Positions 1-7,906 of a stretch of 42,856 nucleotides of DNA are shown piece by piece. The notes below the pieces were generated by a model that was not told where the DNA came from, did no database searches, and saw nothing but the letters and a program-made list of their open reading frames with translations. Position 1 is the stretch's first letter; each line of letters opens with the position of its first letter. The stretch lies in contig NZ_JANFAK020000067.1 in NCBI RefSeq assembly GCF_024721315.2, positions 1 to 42,856 of the forward strand, given 5' to 3'. The DNA is from Streptomyces sp. Isolate_45 (GTDB lineage Bacteria; Actinomycetota; Actinomycetes; Streptomycetales; Streptomycetaceae). Made by a program: the position numbers and the translations under genes.

Positions 1-108
1 CGATCTCCCGGCCGCCGTCCGGGCGGCGTCGGCCGGGGCCCGGCCGCCGTCGTGTCGCGGTTCGGCGCCGCCGGCCATCGCACCGCCGCCGTCGGTCGTC
101 GCTGTCAT
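1..108 (-). CDS. shc: Squalene-hopene cyclase, N-terminal fragment
   Basis: Only the first 36 codons are inside the window; the gene runs off the left edge. An ATG at 108-106 follows a strong GGAGGGG ribosome-binding site. The peptide begins MTATTDGGGAMAGG and continues as a low-complexity Ala/Gly/Pro-rich leader, which is how I recall Streptomyces squalene-hopene cyclases beginning; the catalytic (QW-repeat, DXDD) part lies outside. Shc cyclises squalene to hopene at the membrane. The call rests mainly on position: it follows the prenyl synthase and the hpnCDE squalene genes on the same strand, with a gap of about 120 bp. The fragment alone could not prove the family. Confidence 0.72.
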   Translation of the reverse strand, partial: MTATTDGGGAMAGGAEPRHDGGRAPADAARTAAGRS

Positions 109-230
109 GGCTTCCCCTCCGTGCAGTCTGCAGTGTCCTCTGCTGTGCTGGGGTCTGCCGTCGGCCGGTGTGCGCCTAACAGGTGCGGCGCCGGCCGGCG
201 ACTAGCGCGATATCCGCATTCGGGCGGCGA

Positions 231-1403
231 TCACCTCTTGCGCACGACGACGAAGTCGGCGAGGGCGACGAGCTGGTCGCGCACCCGCTGCGGCATGTCG
301 ACGTCGTCCAGTGCGCGGATGGCGATCGCGTGCTGGCGGCGTGCTTCGTCCGCGGTCCACTGGCGGCCGCCCGCGGCTTCGATGAGGGCGGCGCGGGCCG
401 CGAACTCCTCCTCGGAGAAGTTCTCGAAGTCGTTGCTCTTGGCGTCGGCGGTGAGCAGCCGGCCGAGCTCCTCGCAGGCGGGTCCGCCGGCCGCGAGGGC
501 GGCGACGACGGGCAGGGACTTCTTGCGCTGGCGCAGGTCGCTCCAGGTCTGCTTGCCGGTGGCCTCCGGGTCGCCCCAGATACCGAGGAGGTCGTCGACG
601 GCCTGGAAGGCGAGGCCGAGGTGGTAGCCGTACTCCTCCAGCTTGTCGGCGGTGCGGTCGTCGGCACCACCGAGGACGGCGCCGATGGACACCGCGCAGG
701 CGAGGAGGGCGCCGGTCTTGTTGCCCTCCATCTCCAGGCACTCCTCGACGCTGACGCGCTCGCGGTGCTCGTAGGAGATGTCCTGGGCCTGGCCGTCGAT
801 GAGCTTGCGGCTGGCGGTCGTCAGGCGGCGGGCCGCGCGGCCGGCCTCGACGGTTCCCAGTTCCAGCAGGACCTCGTTGGCCAGCGCGAAGAGGGCGTCG
901 CCGACGAGGATGGCCAGGGCCGGGCCGTGGACCTTCCACACGGTGTCGCGGTGGCGGCGCTGCTCGTCGCCGTCCATCAGGTCGTCGTGCAACAGCGAGA
1001 AGTTGTGGACGAGTTCCACGGCGACGGCGCCGGGGATCCCGACCTCGGCCGCGGCCCCCGCGGCTTCGGCGGAGAGCAGCGCGAGGGCGGGACGGACGGC
1101 CTTGCCGCCGTCACCGTCGGCAGCGTTGCCGTCGGCGTCGATCCAGCCGAAGTGGTAGGCGGCGACGGTGTCCATGGGCGCCGCGAGCCGGTCCACTGCG
1201 GCGCGGAGCACGGGAGTCGACAGCGTGCGGCCGCGTTCCAGGAGCGCGAGCGTGTCCGCCTTCTCCAGGCCCCCTCCGGCCGTGCCCACACTGGCAGCCG
1301 TGTTCTCGACAGCCGGGTTCCCCGGGTTCACTGGCTCTCCTCTGGTTCCTGTACGTGCTGTTCGTGCTGTGCCTGTGGCGGTGGTGCTGGTGCCGGTCGT
1401 CAT
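231..1403 (-). CDS. Polyprenyl diphosphate synthase (hopanoid cluster)
   Basis: A 390-residue trans-isoprenyl diphosphate synthase. The first aspartate-rich motif DDLMD is at about residues 140-144 with flanking LLH and GDEQRR. The second reads DDLLG at about 270-274, so the usual fifth Asp is Gly; as far as I know this is common in actinobacterial members. The GNKTGAL segment at about 227-233 is also typical. Residues 1-45 are a Thr/Gly-rich extension. The start ATG overlaps the hpnE stop as ATGA and has GGAGG at proper spacing; a longer upstream open frame only shadows hpnE. It probably supplies farnesyl or geranylgeranyl diphosphate from IPP and DMAPP for the squalene genes. Chain length cannot be read from the sequence. 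Confidence 0.9.
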   Translation of the reverse strand: MTTGTSTTATGTARTARTGTRGEPVNPGNPAVENTAASVGTAGGGLEKADTLALLERGRTLSTPVLRAAVDRLAAPMDTVAAYHFGWIDADGNAADGDGGKAVRPALALLSAEAAGAAAEVGIPGAVAVELVHNFSLLHDDLMDGDEQRRHRDTVWKVHGPALAILVGDALFALANEVLLELGTVEAGRAARRLTTASRKLIDGQAQDISYEHRERVSVEECLEMEGNKTGALLACAVSIGAVLGGADDRTADKLEEYGYHLGLAFQAVDDLLGIWGDPEATGKQTWSDLRQRKKSLPVVAALAAGGPACEELGRLLTADAKSNDFENFSEEEFAARAALIEAAGGRQWTADEARRQHAIAIRALDDVDMPQRVRDQLVALADFVVVRKR

Positions 1404-2791
1404 ACCGCCTCCTGCAGCGGGTGTTCGGCGGGACGCCCGAGCGCGGCGAGCGCGCTGTGTGCCGCGCCGAGGCCGCTGCGCACGGCCCCCTCCATGGTCG
1501 CGGGCCAGCCGGTCGCGGTCCACGCTCCGGCGAGGTAGAGCCCCGGCGTGTCGGTCCGCGGGCCGGGGCGCAGCCGGCCGACTCCGGGCGCGGGGGCGAA
1601 GGTCGCGGTCCGTTCCCGGGTGACGAAGAAGTCCCGTACCTTCGCTCCGCGCGCGGCGGGCAGCAGCCGCTCCAGCTCGGGCAGGTACTTGGCGCGCAGG
1701 GCCGCGACGGGCTCCTCGATGTCGTCCTGGGCGACCGACTGGGACAGGGCCAGGTACTGGCCGCCGTCGGTGAGGCCGGAGGCGTCGGTGCGGTCGAAGA
1801 CCCACTGGACGGGCGAGCCGAGGGCCGCGAAGAAGGGCTGCTTGAGCACCTTGCGGTCGTAGACGACGTGGACGTTGAGGATGGGCGCGGTGCCGATGTC
1901 GAGGAGCTTGTCCGGGTCGGGCAGGGCTCCCGCGGGCAGCAGGGCGTGCGCCTCGCGCTGGGGGACGGCGAGGACGACGGTGTCCGCGTCGAAGGACCCG
2001 TCCTCGGTGTCGACCCGCCAGGCACCTTCTCCGGTACGGGAGACGGCGGTGACGCGGGTGCGCAGTCCGGTCGTCACGCCGGCCTTGTCGAGCGCCTTGC
2101 GGGCGAGGGTGTCGTGGAGGTCACCGAGCGGGACCTTGGCCCAGCCGATGTCGGCCGCGCCGTTCTCGGAGAGCAGCCCGGTCTTGAAGACCATGGCGGC
2201 CAGGCCCAGCGAGGACTGTTCGGCGGTGGCGTTGAGCGTGGCGATGCCGACGAGGTCCCACAGCGCCTCGATGGTGCGCGGGGACTGGCCGTAGCGGCGG
2301 AGCCAGGTGGCGAAGTCGAGTCCGTCGAGGGCCGGGTCGGTGGGGTCGAGGCGGCGCAGCGCGAGGGCGGCGCGCCCGACGGAGGCCCGCTCGGCGAGGG
2401 AGAGGTGCGGGTAGCGGGCCAGTGCCCCGGCAAGGTGCAGGGGTACGGGCAGGGCGCTGCGGCGCAACCGCCCGAGGCGGGGGCCGCGCGGGTGGGCGAC
2501 GTCGAGGACGGGGACGTCGAGCCGGTCCTGGAGCGGGGCGAGGCCGGCTCCGTCCACGCGGTCGAGGAACCACCGGTAGGCGGTGCAGCAGCGGAGGTAG
2601 ACGTGCTGGCCGTTGTCGACGGTCAGGTCGCCGCGCTTGAAGGAGAACGCGAGGCCGCCGAGCCGCGGGCGCCCTTCGAGGAGGGTGACCCGCAGTCCGG
2701 CGTCGGCGAGTTCGAGGGCGGCGCTGACTCCGGCGAGTCCGCCGCCCACGACGACGGCGCGGTCCTCGCCGCGCCGTTGGCTGCCGCTCAT
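1400..2791 (-). CDS. hpnE: Hydroxysqualene dehydroxylase HpnE
   Basis: A 463-residue FAD-dependent amine-oxidase-fold protein. It begins with a dinucleotide-binding segment AVVVGGGLAGVSAALELADAG (ending near residue 30), followed by the acidic LLEGRPRLGG strand and the family segment VDNGQHVYLRCCTAYRWFL. The C-terminal GLYLAGAWTATGWPATMEGAVRSG flavin motif is intact, as expected for reductive removal of the hydroxyl group from hydroxysqualene. The ATG is preceded by GGGGGAGGGG; the upstream extension is Arg/Pro-rich and non-coding in character. The stop overlaps the next gene as ATGA. The order hpnC-hpnD-hpnE matches the known three-step squalene pathway. Confidence 0.93.
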   Translation of the reverse strand: MSGSQRRGEDRAVVVGGGLAGVSAALELADAGLRVTLLEGRPRLGGLAFSFKRGDLTVDNGQHVYLRCCTAYRWFLDRVDGAGLAPLQDRLDVPVLDVAHPRGPRLGRLRRSALPVPLHLAGALARYPHLSLAERASVGRAALALRRLDPTDPALDGLDFATWLRRYGQSPRTIEALWDLVGIATLNATAEQSSLGLAAMVFKTGLLSENGAADIGWAKVPLGDLHDTLARKALDKAGVTTGLRTRVTAVSRTGEGAWRVDTEDGSFDADTVVLAVPQREAHALLPAGALPDPDKLLDIGTAPILNVHVVYDRKVLKQPFFAALGSPVQWVFDRTDASGLTDGGQYLALSQSVAQDDIEEPVAALRAKYLPELERLLPAARGAKVRDFFVTRERTATFAPAPGVGRLRPGPRTDTPGLYLAGAWTATGWPATMEGAVRSGLGAAHSALAALGRPAEHPLQEAV

Positions 2792-2930
2792 GACCCCTCC
2801 CCCGCGATGCGGTGCCCTGCCGGGCGCACCGGCGCGGGGGCCCGTCCGGCGGAGCCCGACGGGGAAGACGCGACTGCGGCCCGGGTGGTTGCCCGGTGGC
2901 CGGCGGCGCCGGGGTCGGTGGTGCGGTGCA

Positions 2931-3893
2931 TCAGATCCGCCTCCGCGTGCTCTGGCGCGAGATGGTGCGCGCGTCGAGGCCCGACAGGCCGCGTACGGCG
3001 ACGTACGCCTTCTCGTGCGTCGGCAGCGAGACACGGCCGCGCAGGACGGCCTCGGGCTCGCGCTCGATGCGGTCGAGGAGGCGGCGGTAGATGCCGGCCA
3101 TGGCGGCCACGCAGGCGCCGCTGCGCCGGTCGAGCAGGGGCAGTAGCCGGTAGCCCTCGACGAACAGGGCGCGGGCGCGCCGGACTTCGTGGTGGACGAG
3201 TCCGGCGAAGTCGGAGCCGGCGGGGGCCCGGTCGCCGCGGAATCCTTCGGAGCAGCCGAACTTGGCGAGGTCCTCGGCGGGCAGGTAGGTGCGTCCGTTG
3301 GCGGCGTCCTCGCGGACGTCGCGCAGGATGTTGGTGAGTTGCAGGGCGAGGCCGAGGACGTCGGCGTACTCGTCGGCGCGGGCCGCTTCGGGGCCCGCGC
3401 CGCGCACGGTGCCGAACACGCCGAGGGAGAGCCGGCCGATGGCTCCGGCGACGCAGCGGCAGTAGACCTTGAGGTCGTCCCAGGTCTCGTACTCCTGACC
3501 GCGGACGTCCATCAGGACCCCGTCGATGAGTTCGTCGAGTCCGCCGAGCGGGATCGGGAAGCGGCGCGCGGCGTGCGCGAGGGCGACGGCGACCGGGTCG
3601 GTGTCGTCCTCGTCGATCTCGTCGGCCCGGACGCGGCCGAGGAGCGCGCGGGTCTCCTCCAGCCGGGCGAGCTTCGCCTCCGGGGGGAGGGTGCCGTCGC
3701 CGATGTCGTCGACGCGCCGGGAGAAGGCGTACAGCGCGGACATCGCCTGCCGCTTGTCGGTGGGCAGCAGCCGGATGCCGTACGCGAAGTTGCGTGCCTG
3801 CGTTCCGGTCACGGCCTCGCAGTAGCTGTAGGCCGCGATGACGGGTGCGGACGGTACGGACGCGTGTGTGGGGCCCTCCACGTTCGGGCTCAC
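2931..3893 (-). CDS. hpnD: Presqualene diphosphate synthase HpnD
   Basis: A 320-residue squalene/phytoene-synthase-family protein. Two aspartate-rich motifs are visible: VDDIGD, after ALYAFSRR, and NILRDVREDAANGRTYLP. Both bind Mg-diphosphate in this family. The N-terminal GTQARNFAYGIRLLP segment separates it from the HpnC paralogue, which has ENFPVA. HpnD condenses two farnesyl diphosphates to presqualene diphosphate. I chose the GTG at 3893, which overlaps the hpnC stop as GTGA. The Shine-Dalgarno there is weak (GAAAGGGG), so translation is probably coupled to hpnC. About 140 bp separate its stop from hpnE. Confidence 0.92.
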   Translation of the reverse strand: MSPNVEGPTHASVPSAPVIAAYSYCEAVTGTQARNFAYGIRLLPTDKRQAMSALYAFSRRVDDIGDGTLPPEAKLARLEETRALLGRVRADEIDEDDTDPVAVALAHAARRFPIPLGGLDELIDGVLMDVRGQEYETWDDLKVYCRCVAGAIGRLSLGVFGTVRGAGPEAARADEYADVLGLALQLTNILRDVREDAANGRTYLPAEDLAKFGCSEGFRGDRAPAGSDFAGLVHHEVRRARALFVEGYRLLPLLDRRSGACVAAMAGIYRRLLDRIEREPEAVLRGRVSLPTHEKAYVAVRGLSGLDARTISRQSTRRRI

Positions 3894-4840
3894 CCCTTTC
3901 TCGGCGCTGTGCGCAGGACGGCGGCCACCTCGCGGAGCAGGCCGCTCCGGGTGGGCTTGGGCGGTCCGGGAAGTACGTCGAACCCGACGTCCGAGACCGC
4001 TCTCAGGGCGGCGCGCCCTCCTCCCACGAAGCCCGCGAGCAACAGCCGGAGCCTGCCGTGGACGCTGCCCACGAGCGGGGTGCCCTCGGCCAGGAGCCCG
4101 CGCGCGCGTTCGGCCTCGAAGGCGATCAGGGCGCGTACGGAGGCGCCGGCGGACGGCGCCTTGAGATCGGCCTCGGTGACGTGGAAGCGGCGCATGTCCT
4201 CGGCGGGGAGGTAGACGCGGTTGCGGCCGAGGTCCTCGGTGACGTCCTGGAGGTGCTCGGCGATCTGCAGGCCGGTGCACACGGCGTCGGAGAGGCGGAC
4301 GCGCTCGGGGGTGCTCGTGCCGGTGAGGGAGAGGACGAGGCGGCCGACGGGGTTCGCGGAGAGCTCGCAGTAGGCCAGGAGTTCCGCGTACGTCTCGTAG
4401 CGCGCGACCCGCTGGTCCTGGCGGTTGGCCTCGATGAGCCCGAGGAAGGGTTCGGGGCTGAGGCCGTGGGCTCGCACGACGGGCGGGAGGGCGGACAGCA
4501 GGGGGTGGCGCGGGGGCCCGTCGGTGCCGCCGAAGACGCGCAGGAGGTCGGCTTCGAGGGCGTCGAGCATGGCGGAGCGGTCGTCCGCGGCCGCCGGGTC
4601 GAGGCCCAGGAACACCGCGTCGCGGCCACCCGGGGCGAGGTCCCCGTCGCCGATGTCGTCGACGAGGCGGGCGTACCCGTAGACCGCCATCAGGCCGTCG
4701 CGCCAGGCGCGGGGAAGGAACGCGGGGGCGACGGGGAAGTTCTCCGCCGCGGCCTTGCGGAGAGTGGCGCGCGCGTGGGGGTCGAGGGTCCCGTCGGGGA
4801 CTCCGGGGCCGCCGGGCCGGATGCCGTGCCCGGGGGTCAC
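3890..4840 (-). CDS. hpnC: Hydroxysqualene synthase HpnC
   Basis: A 316-residue squalene/phytoene-synthase-family protein, the first gene of the hopanoid operon here. It has AENFPVAPAFLPR near residue 34, the first Asp motif in YGYARLVDDIGDGD, and a second Asp-rich motif LQDVTEDLGRNRVYLP. HpnC converts presqualene diphosphate to hydroxysqualene. The GTG start at 4840 lacks a good ribosome-binding site. Instead it overlaps, as GTGA, the stop of a 21-codon upstream ORF (4837-4902) that has its own GGGAG. Coupling to that leader would explain the weak site. hpnD follows with another GTGA overlap. Confidence 0.9.
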   Translation of the reverse strand: MTPGHGIRPGGPGVPDGTLDPHARATLRKAAAENFPVAPAFLPRAWRDGLMAVYGYARLVDDIGDGDLAPGGRDAVFLGLDPAAADDRSAMLDALEADLLRVFGGTDGPPRHPLLSALPPVVRAHGLSPEPFLGLIEANRQDQRVARYETYAELLAYCELSANPVGRLVLSLTGTSTPERVRLSDAVCTGLQIAEHLQDVTEDLGRNRVYLPAEDMRRFHVTEADLKAPSAGASVRALIAFEAERARGLLAEGTPLVGSVHGRLRLLLAGFVGGGRAALRAVSDVGFDVLPGPPKPTRSGLLREVAAVLRTAPRKG

Positions 4841-4902
4841 CGCCCGCCGCCCGGGGCGGGGACGGCCACTGTGCCTGGGGGCCGGAGAATTCCCGTAGCC
4901 AT
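4837..4902 (-). CDS. Possible leader peptide upstream of hpnC
   Basis: A 21-codon ORF (starts MATGILRPPG, ends PAPGGGR) begins with ATG at 4902, nine bases after GGGAGA, and stops with TGA that overlaps the hpnC GTG by GTGA. No family is recognisable. The placement suggests translational coupling that delivers ribosomes to the weak hpnC start. Alternatively the true hpnC start is elsewhere, or this is chance; 21 codons prove little. Confidence 0.35.
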   Translation of the reverse strand: MATGILRPPGTVAVPAPGGGR

Positions 4903-5211
4903 TGCCGTCACATCTCCCGTTCTACACTGCCGACCCAAGTCATCCTATTTCGGACACGCCGCCGGAGTTTACCCGGGGTACCCGGGGAGTTTCGGCTGCG
5001 GGGAATCGTCCCCTCTTGGCGCGATTGAGAACTGGTCCAGCTTACGCTGTACAACGTCGCGGAGGCCTATCGGGTATTCACCGGAGCACGGAATGTCGCC
5101 CCGCCCCGAATTGCGTCGCGGCCGCACATCCCGCTCCCCGGTGCTCCCGCACGCCGAGGCCCCCACCGCGCTTGGCGGCAGGGGCCCCGGGACCTACGAA
5201 GATCCCGCCGG
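4903..5211 (-). promoter_or_regulatory. Putative hpn operon promoter region with 22-bp direct repeat
   Basis: A 309-bp gene-free gap, less GC-rich than its surroundings. On the minus strand a TAGGAT hexamer (4947-4942) matches the Streptomyces -10 box and lies about 40 bases before the leader ATG; no convincing -35 is visible. Upstream, GGAGTTT occurs at 4964-4970 and again at 4986-4992, 22 bp apart, enclosing CCCGGGGTACCCGGGG; two helical turns apart, this could be an operator. A small hairpin GGGGA-ATCG-TCCCC lies at 5000-5013. No terminator for the upstream exporter operon is obvious, so some read-through is possible. Confidence 0.4.
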
Positions 5212-5994
5212 TCAGTGGCCGGTGGCCTTTTCGTACGCCGAGACGACTTCCTCGGTGGGCCCGTCCATCAGGAGTTCGCCCTTCTCCAGCCACAGCACCC
5301 GGCTACAGGTGTCGCGGATGGACTTGTTGTTGTGGCTCACGAGGAAGACCGTGCCGGCCTTCTCCCGCAGTTCGCGGATGCGCGCCTCGGAGCGGACCTG
5401 GAACTTCCGGTCACCGGTGGCGAGCGCCTCGTCGATCATCAGGACGTCGTGGTCCTTGGCGGCCGCGATCGAGAAGCGCAGGCGCGCCGCCATTCCGGAG
5501 GAGTAGGTGCGCATCGGAAGGGAGATGAAGTCCCCCTTCTCGTTGATCCCCGAGAAGTCGACGATGTCCTCGTAGCGTTCCTTGATCTGCTCGCGGGTCA
5601 TGCCCATCGCGAGTCCGCCGAGGACGACGTTGCGCTCGCCCGTCAGGTCGTTCATCAGCGCGGCGTTGACGCCGAGCAGGGACGGCTGGCCGTCCGTGTA
5701 GACCTTGCCGGACTCGCAGGGCAGCAGCCCGGCGATGGCGCGGAGCAGGGTGGACTTGCCGGAGCCGTTCGAGCCGATCAGGCCGATGGCCTCGCCGCGG
5801 TACGCGGTGAAGGAGACGCCGCGCACCGCGTGCACCCGGCGCACGCCGGGGGCCTCGCCCTTGCGGCGTCGGACGATCTTGCTGAGCGCGGCGGTGGCCG
5901 CGCCCTTGCCGGCGCCGCCGGTGTTGACCCGGTAGACGATGTGGACGTCGTCCGCGATCACTGTCGGGACGTGCCCGTCGGTCTTTTCAGCCAC
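5212..5994 (-). CDS. ABC transporter ATPase, polysaccharide/teichoic acid export type
   Basis: A 260-residue ABC ATPase. Walker A is GSNGSGKST at about residues 74-82. The signature region reads TYSSGMAARLRFS, with SSGM in place of LSGGQ, as is usual in the Wzt/TagH/RfbB subfamily. Walker B is VLMIDEALATGD and the switch His is in FLVSHN. The SLLGVN and MNDLTGERN segments are also typical of polymer exporters. It ends right after the nucleotide-binding domain, so it lacks the C-terminal carbohydrate-binding domain of full-length Wzt. The start GTG overlaps the permease stop by eight bases and has GAGGAG upstream. It powers export of the product of this operon; the substrate is unknown. Confidence 0.9.
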   Translation of the reverse strand: MAEKTDGHVPTVIADDVHIVYRVNTGGAGKGAATAALSKIVRRRKGEAPGVRRVHAVRGVSFTAYRGEAIGLIGSNGSGKSTLLRAIAGLLPCESGKVYTDGQPSLLGVNAALMNDLTGERNVVLGGLAMGMTREQIKERYEDIVDFSGINEKGDFISLPMRTYSSGMAARLRFSIAAAKDHDVLMIDEALATGDRKFQVRSEARIRELREKAGTVFLVSHNNKSIRDTCSRVLWLEKGELLMDGPTEEVVSAYEKATGH

Positions 5995-6916
5995 GGCCGT
6001 AACGCTCCTCAGCCTTCCAGAAGTACACGAAGCCGCCGAGGCCGATCACCACGGCCCAGCCCACGGCGAAGAGCCAGACGTGCGGGGGCAGGTTGCTCGC
6101 GCCGTAGTCGTCGATCAACGCGAACCGGATGAGGTCCATGTAGATCGCGACGGGGTTCCACAGCAGCACGTCGCTGATCCACTGCGGCTGGTCCTTGAGG
6201 TAGATGCCGATCGGGAACATCACGCCGGAGGCGTACATCCAGGTGCGCATCACGAACGGCATGAGCTGCGCGAGGTCGGGGGTCTTGGAGCCCATCCGCG
6301 CGAAGATCATGGCGAGGCCGGTGTTGAAGACGAACTGCAGCGCCAGCGTCGGGATCACCAGCAGCCAGGAGAGCCGCGGGTAGTTGCCGAAGCACACGGC
6401 GATCACGAAGACGACCACCATCGAGTACATCAGCTGCTGGAGCTGCTGCAACGAGAAGGACACCGGCAGGGCGGCACGGGGGAAGTGCAGGGCGCGCACC
6501 AGGCCGAGGTTGCCGGAGATCGCCCGCACGCCCGCCATCACCGAGCTCTGCGTGAAGGTGAAGACGAAGATGCCCATCATCAGGAACGGGACGTAGACGC
6601 CCTCGGGCATCTCCTTGCCCGCGCCGAGGATCAGGCCGAAGATCAGCCAGTAGACGGCCGCGTTCAGCAGGGGGGTCGCCACCTGCCAGACCTGGCCGAG
6701 CTTCGCCTGGCTGTACTGGGCGACCAGCCTGGCCCGGGAGAACGCCATGATGAAGTGGCGCCGCCCCCACAGCTCCCGGACGTACGCGCCCAGAGGGGGA
6801 CGGGCCCCGCTCACGGACAGGCCGTACTTCCTGGCGAGCTCCTCGGGGCTCAGTCCCGCGTCTTCGGACACCGGCCTGCTCGTGGCGATGGCGCCGTCGT
6901 GGGTTGTGTCACTCAC
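5987..6916 (-). CDS. ABC-2 type permease, polysaccharide/teichoic acid export
   Basis: A 309-residue membrane protein with six predicted hydrophobic segments after a soluble N-terminus of about 65 residues (ELWGRRHFI marks the amphipathic entry). The motifs SQAKLGQVWQVATPLLNAAVYW and LLWNPVAIYMDLIR are characteristic of Wzm/TagG-type permeases. It forms the membrane half of the exporter with the adjacent ATPase. I chose the GTG at 6916 (VSDTTHDG), with GGAAAG upstream. An ATG 14 codons earlier (6958) has no visible ribosome-binding site but cannot be excluded. It follows the glycosyltransferase stop by 96 bases. Confidence 0.88.
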   Translation of the reverse strand: MSDTTHDGAIATSRPVSEDAGLSPEELARKYGLSVSGARPPLGAYVRELWGRRHFIMAFSRARLVAQYSQAKLGQVWQVATPLLNAAVYWLIFGLILGAGKEMPEGVYVPFLMMGIFVFTFTQSSVMAGVRAISGNLGLVRALHFPRAALPVSFSLQQLQQLMYSMVVVFVIAVCFGNYPRLSWLLVIPTLALQFVFNTGLAMIFARMGSKTPDLAQLMPFVMRTWMYASGVMFPIGIYLKDQPQWISDVLLWNPVAIYMDLIRFALIDDYGASNLPPHVWLFAVGWAVVIGLGGFVYFWKAEERYGRG

Positions 6917-7012
6917 AAGTCGAAACTTTCCGTCTTCAAGATGCGGCAGAAGGGGCATCGGGCTGGAACGAAGGACCCGTGAACCGGGCCCATCGTCGCA
7001 GACACGGGCTTG

Positions 7013-7906
7013 TCAGATGACAGGCGGTCGGCCGAGCCGGGTCAGCCGCCACACGGTACGCCACTTCATCGGACGTCTGGGACCGCAGGGGGTGGTCCAG
7101 CCCTCCTTGAAGCCGCCGAACCAGGCCTTGAGGGCAGGCGCCGACGGCTTGCGCACCAGCGTCAGCGCGAGCCAGACGCCCAGGTACACCGGGACCAGCG
7201 GGGCGGGCAGGTTGCGGCGTGCGAGCCACACCCGGTTACGGGCCACCATACGGTGATAGACCGCGTGCCGGGAGGGGGCGGTCGTCGGGTGCAGCAGCAC
7301 CATGTCCGCCCGGTAGTCGATCGACCACCCGGCGTCGAGGGCGCGCCAGGCCAGGTCGGTTTCCTCGTGGGCGTAGAAGAACTCGCCCGGCAGGGTGCCG
7401 ACCTGCTCGAACACCTTCGTGCGGACGGCGTTCGCGCCGCCCAGGAAGGTGGTGACGCGGGACGAGCGCATCGGGTCCGAGGCGCGCAGCCGGGGGACGT
7501 GCCGACGCTGGGTCTCGCCGGTGTCGGGGTCGGCGATGCGGAAGCTGACGATGCCGAGCCGCGGGTCCTCGGTGAAGGCCTGGCGGCACAGTTCGGCGGT
7601 GTCGGTGCGCTCCAGCAGCCCGTCGTCGTCCAGGAAGAGCAGGACGTCCACGTCGCGGCCACCGGGTCCGAAGGCCTCGATGCCCGCGTTGCGGCCGCCG
7701 GGGATGCCCAGGTTCTCGGGCAGCTCGACGGTGCGGACGCCCTCGGGGACGCCCGTCTCCGCGGTGAGGGCCACGCCCTGCCCGACGACGACGACCTCGA
7801 CCGGGTCGCCGTCCTGCCGGGCGACCGACTCGATCAGGGCCTTGAGGTCGTCGGGGCGGTTGCCCATGGTGATGACGACCGCGCCGACGCGCGGCGGGGC
7901 GCTCAC
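7013..7906 (-). CDS. Glycosyltransferase family 2
   Basis: A 297-residue GT-A fold glycosyltransferase. The N-terminus VGAVVITMGNRPDDL is the nucleotide-binding strand, VEVVVVGQG follows, and LENLGIPGGRNAG-type sequence (read here as LPENLGIPGGRNAG) is the donor-binding loop. LLFLDDDG supplies the DXD metal site, and EFFYAHEETDLAWR is the catalytic ED region. It is probably cytoplasmic, with a short hydrophobic stretch near residues 250-262. The GTG start overlaps the preceding CDP-alcohol phosphotransferase stop as GTGA, with a weak GAGCAGG site, so coupling is likely. It should add a sugar to the lipid- or polyol-linked product before ABC export. Donor and acceptor cannot be inferred. Confidence 0.9.
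   Translation of the reverse strand: MSAPPRVGAVVITMGNRPDDLKALIESVARQDGDPVEVVVVGQGVALTAETGVPEGVRTVELPENLGIPGGRNAGIEAFGPGGRDVDVLLFLDDDGLLERTDTAELCRQAFTEDPRLGIVSFRIADPDTGETQRRHVPRLRASDPMRSSRVTTFLGGANAVRTKVFEQVGTLPGEFFYAHEETDLAWRALDAGWSIDYRADMVLLHPTTAPSRHAVYHRMVARNRVWLARRNLPAPLVPVYLGVWLALTLVRKPSAPALKAWFGGFKEGWTTPCGPRRPMKWRTVWRLTRLGRPPVI

Noticed and set aside
183..1538. A 451-codon plus-strand open frame over the prenyl synthase
   Set aside because: Gly/Val/Glu/Asp-rich antisense shadow; the minus strand has clear DDxxD motifs and operon context.
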